Program-made: the position numbers and the translations under genes
In this document: in pieces, positions 1 through 5,271 of the stretch
Position numbering within the stretch: the first letter of the stretch is position 1
How the letters are laid out: each line of letters begins with the position of its first letter
Assembly: GCA_030655675.1 (NCBI GenBank)
Contig: JAUSPM010000108.1
Coordinates: forward strand, 1-6,071
Direction: 5' to 3'
From: Methanosarcinaceae archaeon
GTDB lineage: Archaea > Halobacteriota > Methanosarcinia > Methanosarcinales > Methanosarcinaceae
DNA length: 6,071 nucleotides
The notes under the pieces: generated by a model
Told to the model about the DNA's origin: nothing
Seen by the model: only the letters and a program-made list of their open reading frames with translations
Databases searched by the model: none

Positions 1-5
1 AAATA

Positions 6-290
6 ATGAACGAACAAATAGGTAAACGAGCAGAAGTTTTTCATCCTTTTACAGGTTCTTTTACGATTACAAAAGATGATGATGATCTCGTAGAAATAAT
101 GCAAAAAATTAGGCAAGGCAAAGAAATAGATTTCGACACGCCAGAGATAATGGGAATCCCACGTGACAAAGCTTTGATTATATTGGGTTTCTTATCTAAA
201 AAAGGGTTTTTGGATTACAAAAATCTGGATAAACAAAAATTTGATTTAAAATTAACCGAAAGAGGGATCAAAATATTAAATTTGAGTTGA
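6..290 (+). CDS. Small hypothetical protein with winged-helix-like C-terminus
   Basis: I do not recognise this 94-residue protein by name. Residues about 45-94 read like a winged helix-turn-helix: a short helix around TPEIMGI (45-51), a second helix around residues 53-65, then SKKGFLDYK leading into a beta-wing and the closing LTERGIKIL (83-91), an ending common in archaeal wHTH regulators. The first 35 residues contain an acidic run (DDDD, 24-27) and no motif I can assign. There is no signal peptide or membrane segment. The start is uncertain: only five bases precede the ATG, no stop is seen upstream in frame, and the ribosome-binding site would lie at or beyond the window edge, so the gene could be longer. 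G+C is about 31% by hand count, well below the conserved genes nearby, which suggests an accessory gene. It converges on pelA. A DNA-binding role is inferred from fold resemblance only. Confidence 0.6.
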   Translation: MNEQIGKRAEVFHPFTGSFTITKDDDDLVEIMQKIRQGKEIDFDTPEIMGIPRDKALIILGFLSKKGFLDYKNLDKQKFDLKLTERGIKILNLS

Positions 291-349
291 AATTTATAAA
301 TGTAAATTTTATTTAAATGGATATGTATGCATAATAACGATTTCAAATC
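291..349. other. Convergent intergenic region, A+T-rich, possible shared terminator zone
   Basis: These 59 bases lie between the stop of the small + strand gene and the stop of pelA on the minus strand. The left half is rich in short T and A runs (TTTATAAAT, ATTTTATTTAAAT), which could act as oligo-T terminators in either direction, as is usual in archaea. An 8-bp palindrome, TATGCATA, lies at 326-333. No stable GC-rich hairpin is visible, so the terminator role is an inference from position and base composition. Confidence 0.25.
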
Positions 350-1390
350 TCAAATCTTATATCTCAAAAGCGCCGCAATCCCACCAAGCGCATGCAATTT
401 TTGCCCGGGCTCGAACTCCGTACTGAAAACCACAATTCTCCCTTGTGTATGTTCCACAGCAATCAGCAATGAATCGATATTTCCCTTTTCACGCTCAAGT
501 CTGAGCATTTCATCCGCAACTAAAAGCGTCTCAATAGCACCGAAATCAAGAGCCTTTTTCACCTCATCAATACCGTAGGCTGCCTTTCTGTCCAGTGCAA
601 TCTCTTTTATCAGTTCTTCCATAAGTGACGATTCTCTTGCGATCCGCGACTCTTCCATTATCCGATCAACAGCACCGCGCCGCAGGACTTCCTGAAAACC
701 GGACATGCCTATCGATGACGTATCTTCAATAAGCATCGTTTCCGCCATCTCCGGTTCCTGGGTCCGAAGGTATTTCATGAAATCCTCTTTGGTAAACCCT
801 GGTCCTGCAACCACAATTGATTCGGATCCCGCAGCAGCATTCTTCAACTGTTCAAGTATACTTTTGAAAAACACCTCGCGCAATGTCCCTTCTCCTTTGC
901 CTGACGATTGCGTGATGTGTGAATATATTTCGATACCGTAGTGTCTAACAAATCCAATATCCGCATCACCTTCCTCAATTGCAACAAGAATCACTTTCGG
1001 TCGTTTGGCTGCGGCTTCAGCATCGTTTACTCTTTCGAGTTGGTCTTTTTTCCATATTTTATTGATGGACAGGTTCACTCCATCTTCAATGTTCAGTGTA
1101 TGGTATGAACCCATATCCATGCCGTGTTCGATCAAGCCATGAACCCGCAGGCGGTTGGAAAATTTATGGAATTCCACATCCTCCACCCTTATGCCAAGCC
1201 GCACGGTCTTCTTTTCAACTTTCTCGGGACGCAATTTATCGGTAGAACCCTCTGCCTTTCGCTTTGTAACTGAAAAAACAAGGTCGCCTTTTTCAATTAT
1301 ATATTTCAAGTGCCAGAGGTCATCAAGGGTTTCAGGGGTAAGAGCGATCTCGCCTTCCTTACCTTTCAAATACCTTTTTGTGACTCTCAT
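350..1390 (-). CDS. pelA: Pelota (aDom34), mRNA surveillance / ribosome rescue factor
   Basis: Archaeal Pelota is an eRF1 paralogue that enters the empty A site of stalled ribosomes with an EF1A-type GTPase and lets ABCE1 split the subunits; it does not hydrolyse peptidyl-tRNA. The 346-residue protein is full length for the family. It has the Sm-like N-terminal domain (about 1-128, with EIALTPETLDDLWHLKYII and DVEFHKFSNRLRVHGLIEHG), a central eRF1-like domain (about 131-255) without a GGQ motif, as expected for Pelota, and an eL30-like C-terminal domain (about 260-346) ending in FEPGQKLHALGGIAALLRY. I chose the ATG at 1390: it gives the family's usual MRV-type start and has GGTG six bases upstream (1397-1400 on the complement). 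The longer GTG start at 1399 would overlap that site. The gene follows rqcH on the same strand with a 67-base gap and is probably cotranscribed with it, although a TATA-like element lies in the gap. Confidence 0.96.
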   Translation of the reverse strand: MRVTKRYLKGKEGEIALTPETLDDLWHLKYIIEKGDLVFSVTKRKAEGSTDKLRPEKVEKKTVRLGIRVEDVEFHKFSNRLRVHGLIEHGMDMGSYHTLNIEDGVNLSINKIWKKDQLERVNDAEAAAKRPKVILVAIEEGDADIGFVRHYGIEIYSHITQSSGKGEGTLREVFFKSILEQLKNAAAGSESIVVAGPGFTKEDFMKYLRTQEPEMAETMLIEDTSSIGMSGFQEVLRRGAVDRIMEESRIARESSLMEELIKEIALDRKAAYGIDEVKKALDFGAIETLLVADEMLRLEREKGNIDSLLIAVEHTQGRIVVFSTEFEPGQKLHALGGIAALLRYKI

Positions 1391-1396
1391 AATTGA

Positions 1397-1400
1397 CACC
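1397..1400 (-). promoter_or_regulatory. Ribosome-binding site of pelA
   Basis: GGTG on the minus strand, six bases before the ATG at 1390, matches the archaeal anti-Shine-Dalgarno complement (GGAGGTGATC). It decides between the GTG at 1399 and the ATG at 1390 in favour of the ATG. The same GGTG with the same six-base spacing occurs before the gene at 6065. Confidence 0.65.
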
Positions 1401-1416
1401 TGATGAAACTAGAAGT

Positions 1417-1423
1417 GTATAAA
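1417..1423 (-). promoter_or_regulatory. Possible TATA box for pelA
   Basis: TTTATAC on the minus strand lies about 27-33 bases before the pelA ATG, within the rqcH-pelA gap. If used, transcription would begin only a few bases before the ATG, at or inside the GGTG ribosome-binding site. It therefore competes with the simpler reading that pelA is translated from an rqcH-pelA transcript. Low-specificity motif in A+T-rich DNA. Confidence 0.25.
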
Positions 1424-1457
1424 GTTTACAAATTACGAACCATATCGCATTGTTCAT

Positions 1458-3449
1458 TCATTCCTTAATATCAGATTCACCCGGCGGAAGCATAATGGCA
1501 ATAAGATCCGGTGATGCTATCTGCTTTACGAACTGCACATCCTTGAGTTCATCAACATAGATGCGGGATATCTTTTTAGATATGTCGTTTTGGTTAAATT
1601 TCCCGGGAACGACTTCAATAACATGTTTAGCATGCTTTCGCACAGCAGACACCGGACCGCCAATGACCCGCGTCTCTCCCTTAAGTTCAAGTCCTATTGC
1701 AACCCCAACCTGTACATCCCTGTAATAATTCCGCTCGCCGCGTATGACAAATGAACCTTTGTTCAGGTACTCGCCGGATTCGGGAGTTTTTGACACCTGT
1801 TCAGGATTTACCCAGTAACAATCGCCACTGAACTGTCCTGATTTCCAGACACTTGAATAAGAAACAACAAATTGTGCAGTTTCCTGCAATGTGGTTTCTG
1901 GCACTTCCTTGCCTTCGGTCCTTATAACTGTCATCGGAGCACCAGGTGTTTGGGTATGGAATACGACATCACGTTTTTCCATATATTTACCCACAATTTC
2001 TTCATTGGTATCAGCACTTCGCCCACCAACAACAAGGAATCCGTCGGATGACACAAACCACCTGAACCGATCGTACCAGTGTTTCTTGCGTATGACCTTT
2101 TGGCGCTTTGATGCTTTTTTCTCTTTATTTTTCATCGCAAGTTTTGTTTGCTCGATAGCAATAAGGGCGCCATTTCGCTTTTTAATAAGTTTTTTTGCTT
2201 TTTCGTAATAGACCTGCGCATTTTGCGGAACTGTCTTACGAATGTCAATTGTTGCTTTTGTACTTTCAAGGTCAACAACCACTGTACCTTCAGCAGAATT
2301 GATACTCTCTACCATCTTTGCAGCAGGAAGAGTATCCTTTGCCTGTTTTAGTATTGATTTGATCTCATCCCATGAATATCCTTTTTCACGGGCACCGTTG
2401 AGAACTTCCAGTAACTCTTCGATCGGCTGGTAATTCGCATAGACCTTTTCTGCAATTGCTGTGAATTTGTCTGAATTGGTTCCAAAATCCTTGATCGCAG
2501 TCTGTTGCTGCAGCAATCTTCGCTCAAATATGTTGACCTTCTCTTTCTTGACAACTTGTACTTTCTCGGTAACGGATTCGGCTGAGAGTTTACCGAAAAA
2601 TTCATCCAATGCCCCGTTGAACGAGTCGAAATACTGCTTCTCCGAATCGCGATATTGTTCAAGTTCGAATGGGACTACGTCAAGAGGTTCAAATTCCCCA
2701 TTGACCTCTTTTTTGATTATATGCGGTTTAAGTTCGCCTGACAACAGTGGCGAGAATACATCTTTTAATGATACCTGAATTGCAGAAACATCCTGGGGGG
2801 ATACGTCTTTCGCAACCTTATTTTTATCAACTCCACTGCGAAGGCAGACCTCTTCTGCCAGCACACCACCGAGATTGAAACGATTTGCAATAGTCCTGAC
2901 TACATTGTCATCAGATGATGCAAATGCATCTGCAAGTTCATTTTCACTGGCATCCAGCGGGCTGATCTTTGCTTCGGGATATTCGTATATTTCACCGCTT
3001 CGTATCCTTCGTCCCTTGAAAGTAACAGGTTTCATAGGGAGTATGATCTTGCGTTCATTGTCAAGCAGTACAATGTTGCCTCGTGAGAAGAGTTCTGCAA
3101 CAAGTATTGTCTCAATACCGCCACGTATTATCCCAAATTCGATGATCCTGTCAAAGTTATATTGTTTAACAAAAGTGATACGTCCGCCGAGAATGTGTTT
3201 TCGGAGCAACATCGGGAAAGAATGCGGCAGTTTTGGACTTGGTCGAATGTGCTGGCTCATGTGTGCCCGCTTTCCGGCTTCTATCACAAGATTGTGCCTG
3301 CCTCTGCCAAAGAGGAAAAGGCTTATCCTAATCTCATCGGGCACGGGTTGATATATCTTGGCGATCTTCGCATCGTGTAGGGAGTTTTCTCCTTCGGTAA
3401 ACTCTGCCACAAGAGCAGCCACATCGGCACTTGTCATTTCCTGTTTCAT
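1458..3449 (-). CDS. rqcH: RqcH / NEMF-type ribosome quality-control protein (NFACT family)
   Basis: RqcH (Rqc2/NEMF in eukaryotes, once annotated as fibronectin-binding protein) binds split large subunits that still carry peptidyl-tRNA and recruits tRNA to add C-terminal tails, alanine in bacteria, which mark the stalled peptide for degradation. The 663-residue protein shows the full layout: NFACT-N (about 6-230), with the D100-R101 pair in NFDRIIEF matching the Asp-Arg pair needed for tailing in studied homologues; a middle region with helix-hairpin-helix and coiled-coil character (about 280-455), very rich in Lys and Glu at 415-455; NFACT-R (about 456-570), with KKHWYDRFRWFVSSDGFLVV, VVFHTQTPGAPMTVIR and YWVNPEQVSKT; and a C-terminal NFACT-C-like region (about 580-655). 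The ATG at 3449 has no Shine-Dalgarno, but a TATA-like element lies about 27-32 bases upstream, suggesting a leaderless mRNA. A second ATG (residue 5, at 3437) is a possible alternative start. It leads the unit that continues into pelA. Archaeal tail composition is inferred from homologues. Confidence 0.95.
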   Translation of the reverse strand: MKQEMTSADVAALVAEFTEGENSLHDAKIAKIYQPVPDEIRISLFLFGRGRHNLVIEAGKRAHMSQHIRPSPKLPHSFPMLLRKHILGGRITFVKQYNFDRIIEFGIIRGGIETILVAELFSRGNIVLLDNERKIILPMKPVTFKGRRIRSGEIYEYPEAKISPLDASENELADAFASSDDNVVRTIANRFNLGGVLAEEVCLRSGVDKNKVAKDVSPQDVSAIQVSLKDVFSPLLSGELKPHIIKKEVNGEFEPLDVVPFELEQYRDSEKQYFDSFNGALDEFFGKLSAESVTEKVQVVKKEKVNIFERRLLQQQTAIKDFGTNSDKFTAIAEKVYANYQPIEELLEVLNGAREKGYSWDEIKSILKQAKDTLPAAKMVESINSAEGTVVVDLESTKATIDIRKTVPQNAQVYYEKAKKLIKKRNGALIAIEQTKLAMKNKEKKASKRQKVIRKKHWYDRFRWFVSSDGFLVVGGRSADTNEEIVGKYMEKRDVVFHTQTPGAPMTVIRTEGKEVPETTLQETAQFVVSYSSVWKSGQFSGDCYWVNPEQVSKTPESGEYLNKGSFVIRGERNYYRDVQVGVAIGLELKGETRVIGGPVSAVRKHAKHVIEVVPGKFNQNDISKKISRIYVDELKDVQFVKQIASPDLIAIMLPPGESDIKE

Positions 3450-3475
3450 ATTGGGAGTATAATGTTTTGGTTAGA

Positions 3476-3481
3476 CTATAA
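3476..3481 (-). promoter_or_regulatory. TATA-like promoter element of rqcH (leaderless)
   Basis: TTATAG on the minus strand is centred about 29 bases before the rqcH ATG at 3449. With normal archaeal TATA-to-start spacing, transcription would begin at or next to the ATG. That agrees with the absence of a ribosome-binding site there. The match to the TATA consensus is moderate. Confidence 0.4.
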
Positions 3482-3506
3482 GGTTTATCCAAGATTTTCA
3501 GGTATG

Positions 3507-3521
3507 TTTCCTGCATGGAAA
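3507..3521. repeat. Short inverted repeat in the divergent promoter region
   Basis: TTTCC and GGAAA flank a five-base centre TGCAT, giving a near-palindrome of 15 bp. It lies between the rqcH TATA element and the promoter of the toxin-antitoxin pair, just upstream of the latter's TATA box. It could be a regulator site for either side, or part of the B-recognition region; nothing in the sequence decides this. Confidence 0.35.
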
Positions 3522-3525
3522 ATGA

Positions 3526-3530
3526 TATAA
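3526..3530 (+). promoter_or_regulatory. TATA box of the toxin-antitoxin operon
   Basis: TATAA, preceded by the purine-rich GGAAAATG that could serve as a B-recognition element, lies 35-39 bases before the antitoxin ATG. Transcription would then begin around 3553, leaving a leader of about 12 bases. GTGAT at 3557-3561 can pair with the 16S rRNA 3' end but lies close to the ATG. Other TATA-like units at 3542 and 3552 make the exact promoter uncertain. Confidence 0.45.
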
Positions 3531-3555
3531 GTATACTGCGGTATACTATGGTATA
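3531..3555 (+). promoter_or_regulatory. Operator-like GTATA array before the antitoxin gene
   Basis: GTATA begins at 3531, 3541 and 3551, exactly 10 bp (about one helical turn) apart. Two overlapping perfect inverted repeats result: TATAC-TGCG-GTATA (3532-3545) and TATAC-TATG-GTATA (3542-3555). They lie between the likely TATA box and the antitoxin start, covering the expected transcription start. Antitoxins with ribbon-helix-helix-like N-termini commonly repress their own operon through such phased sites, so autoregulation by the antitoxin or the antitoxin-toxin complex is inferred. Confidence 0.6.
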
Positions 3556-3564
3556 AGTGATATC

Positions 3565-3804
3565 ATGGATGCAACTACTATTAAGATACACAGGGATACA
3601 AAATCTCAACTCGATAACTTCAGGGAATACAAAAACGAAAGTTACGATGAAGTGATCAAAAAGGTCATGTTCATAGCAAAAACATCGGAAACTGAACCTG
3701 AGTTAAGCATGGAAACGATCAAATCTATCAAAGAAGCAAGAGCAAGAATAAGCAAAGGTAATTTCTTGACTGAAGACGATGCCAAAAAGCGGTTGGGATT
3801 ATAA
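3565..3804 (+). CDS. Antitoxin of a RelB/RelE-like type II toxin-antitoxin pair
   Basis: This 79-residue protein has the two-part build of a small archaeal antitoxin. Residues about 4-38 begin with a beta-strand-like TTIKIHRDTKSQLDNFREY and continue with SYDEVIKKV, resembling the ribbon-helix-helix-type N-terminus of VapB- and RelB-like archaeal antitoxins that dimerise and bind DNA. Residues about 48-79 (SMETIKSIKEARARISKG, then FLTEDDAKKRLGL) match the acidic/basic helical tail that wraps around and neutralises RelE-type toxins. The ATG is the first in frame after the operator array, with a weak GTGAT site three bases upstream. The stop is followed at once, in the same frame, by the toxin's GTG. 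G+C is about 36% by hand count, between the toxin and the conserved genes. DNA binding and autoregulation are inferred from fold resemblance and the phased repeats upstream. Confidence 0.83.
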   Translation: MDATTIKIHRDTKSQLDNFREYKNESYDEVIKKVMFIAKTSETEPELSMETIKSIKEARARISKGNFLTEDDAKKRLGL

Positions 3805-4059
3805 GTGTACGAGGTTGTATTTGACGAAGAAGCAATCGTTTTTCTAAATAAATTGGATAATGATCAAAAAGAAAGAATATTCAATAAAATACTGGATACA
3901 AAGGATAATCCATTCCATTTTTTTGAAAAACTTAGCGGCAGGCCGGAATTCAAATTAAGAGTTGGTTCACATAGAGTTATTGTTGATATCATTCAAAACG
4001 ATAAGGTTATACAGATACTTCACATAGGTCACAGAAGAAATGTATATAAAAAGTTGTAG
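3805..4059 (+). CDS. relE: RelE/ParE-superfamily toxin, RelE-like
   Basis: This 84-residue protein is typical in length for an archaeal RelE-like toxin; family members cleave mRNA in the ribosomal A site, halting translation until neutralised by the cognate antitoxin. It shows the superfamily pattern: an N-terminal strand (YEVVFDEEA), two helices (about 8-38, AIVFLNKLDNDQKERIFNKI), then the antiparallel sheet with FKLRVGSHRVIVDI (49-62) and the hallmark ending ILHIGHRRNVYKKL (71-84). R46, R52, R57, R77, R78 and Y81 sit where RelE relatives keep their basic and catalytic residues. It starts with GTG immediately after the antitoxin's TAA, with no spacer, no good ribosome-binding site and no nearby in-frame ATG, so translation is probably coupled by re-initiation. 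G+C is about 31% by hand count. It ends with tandem stops TAG-TAA. RelE is favoured over ParE because of the C-terminal GHRR-Y signature, but the target was not tested. Confidence 0.85.
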   Translation: MYEVVFDEEAIVFLNKLDNDQKERIFNKILDTKDNPFHFFEKLSGRPEFKLRVGSHRVIVDIIQNDKVIQILHIGHRRNVYKKL

Positions 4060-4060
4060 T

Positions 4061-4070
4061 AATATATAAG
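4061..4070 (+). promoter_or_regulatory. TATA box of the priS-gins operon
   Basis: AATATATAAG is a strong archaeal TATA box beginning two bases after the toxin stop. Its centre is about 27 bases before the priS ATG at 4093, so transcription should begin at or within a few bases of that ATG. The stretch before the ATG (AAGCCGCAAAA) contains no ribosome-binding site, which fits a leaderless mRNA. Confidence 0.6.
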
Positions 4071-4092
4071 TTACAAATCTTAAGCCGCAAAA

Positions 4093-5271
4093 ATGAACGA
4101 TAAAACAAAACGATTCGTAAAGTCAAAGTTTCAGGACTATTACCGCACCGCAGAGATCCATCTCCCTCCCGATTTCACGTCACGTGAATGGGGATTCATA
4201 TTATTTGACGAAATGCCGGAATTTGTTATGCGCCGTCATAAAGCGTTTGGATCGAGCGGCGAGTTGCAGGATTATCTATCGGGAATGGTGCCGGCACATG
4301 CGTATTATTCAGTGGCTTACTACGAATATCCAAATGCACCAAATATGAAAGAGAAAAACTGGTTGAGTGCTGACCTGATATTTGACCTTGATGCCGATCA
4401 TCTACCGGGTGCACCGAAATCGTATGCCGATATGCTGGAACATGTAAAACAGGAATCTATTAAATTGTACGAATTCCTGAATAATGATTTTGGTTTTGCT
4501 GAAGAGGATATACATATAGTATTCTCGGGTGGAAGGGGTTATCATTTTCATATCAACACACCTGCCGTTCGCTCACTGGGAAGTGCAGAGCGGCGTGAGA
4601 TCGTGGATTATGTGAGTAGCACAGGTCTTGAAGTTAACCGTTTCTTTGGAAAAAAAGCAGTTAGCGGTGATGCGGGGCTTGGGAGTGCAGAGGTTTTCGT
4701 ACTGCCTTCTGAAGATGATGGCGGCTGGGGTGGACGGATAAACCGATATATAATCTCATATCTGTCAAGGATCACAAAACAGGAAGATTCAATCAAGATT
4801 TTGAAAGGTTTTGATAAGATTGGAGACGTAAAGGCAAAAAAATTAGTAAAAATATTTGGTGATGAACATAAAGTATCATTACTCAAACAGGGAAATATGG
4901 ATCAATTGTCTGGCATGAATAAATTATTTGAGGCTCTTGCAAATCAGGCTGTATCTGAAATGTCAGCGAGTGTGGATGAACCTGTGACTGCGGATGTCAA
5001 ACGTCTGATACGCTTGCCGGGTTCGCTTCATGGCGGGTCAGGGATGCGTGTGACTGCACTTTCTATATCAGAGTTGGAAACATTTGACCCGCTTAATGAT
5101 GCGGTTGTGTTCAGTGATAAGTCGGTACAATTAAAAGTAATAAAGCCGTTTTCGGTGCAGATGAAAGGCAATGATTTTGTGGTAGAGCCGGGCGAGGGTA
5201 CAATTGAGGTGCCCGAATATGCCGCTATGTATCTAATGTGCAGAGGAGCAGCAGAATATGGATCGAACTGA
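4093..5271 (+). CDS. priS: DNA primase small (catalytic) subunit PriS
   Basis: PriS is the catalytic subunit of the archaeal/eukaryotic-type primase (AEP fold), which makes primers at the replication fork together with PriL. The 392-residue protein has the expected motifs: catalytic D98 and D100 in LIFDLDADHLPG (95-106); the nucleotide-binding motif SGGRGYHFH (145-153); and the third acidic residue D301 with K303 and R304 in TADVKRLIRLPGSLHGG (299-315). The N-terminus (WGFILFDEMPEFVMRRHKAF, and the strand around YYSVAYYEYP) also fits methanogen PriS. A helical insert lies at about 225-290. The length is normal or slightly long. The only cysteine is C383, so the zinc knuckle seen in Pyrococcus and Sulfolobus PriS structures cannot be made with cysteines. 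The ATG at 4093 follows a TATA box at leaderless distance. The last 14 bases overlap the GINS gene, indicating an operon. priL is not in the window. Confidence 0.96.
   Translation: MNDKTKRFVKSKFQDYYRTAEIHLPPDFTSREWGFILFDEMPEFVMRRHKAFGSSGELQDYLSGMVPAHAYYSVAYYEYPNAPNMKEKNWLSADLIFDLDADHLPGAPKSYADMLEHVKQESIKLYEFLNNDFGFAEEDIHIVFSGGRGYHFHINTPAVRSLGSAERREIVDYVSSTGLEVNRFFGKKAVSGDAGLGSAEVFVLPSEDDGGWGGRINRYIISYLSRITKQEDSIKILKGFDKIGDVKAKKLVKIFGDEHKVSLLKQGNMDQLSGMNKLFEALANQAVSEMSASVDEPVTADVKRLIRLPGSLHGGSGMRVTALSISELETFDPLNDAVVFSDKSVQLKVIKPFSVQMKGNDFVVEPGEGTIEVPEYAAMYLMCRGAAEYGSN
5243..5248 (+). promoter_or_regulatory. Ribosome-binding site of the GINS gene inside priS
   Basis: GAGGAG lies inside the 3' end of priS, nine bases before the ATG at 5258. 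It supports that start, which overlaps priS by 14 bases, and suggests coupled translation of the two replication proteins. Confidence 0.65.

Noticed and set aside
326..333. TATGCATA palindrome in the convergent gap as a regulator site
   Set aside because: Eight-base palindromes are expected by chance in A+T-rich DNA and no promoter is nearby on either strand.
1391..1399. Longer Pelota start at GTG 1399 (adds Met-Ser-Ile)
   Set aside because: The GTG overlaps the GGTG ribosome-binding site that serves the ATG at 1390, and family members normally begin at the MRV-type sequence.
2348..2662. 104-codon open frame on the minus strand inside rqcH
   Set aside because: Same strand but shifted frame within a gene with clear family motifs; the product is a Ser/Arg-rich shadow with no domain.
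2875..3351. 158-codon open frame on the + strand
   Set aside because: It lies fully antisense to the NFACT-N region of rqcH, whose domain motifs are clear; the translation is Ser/Leu-rich with no recognisable pattern.
3565..4059. Toxin-antitoxin pair as VapBC
   Set aside because: The toxin lacks the acidic residues and length of a PIN domain; its basic sheet and GHRR-Y ending fit the RelE/ParE superfamily.
4608..4886. 92-codon open frame antisense to priS
   Set aside because: It covers conserved primase sequence on the opposite strand, lacks a plausible start signal and resembles nothing known.
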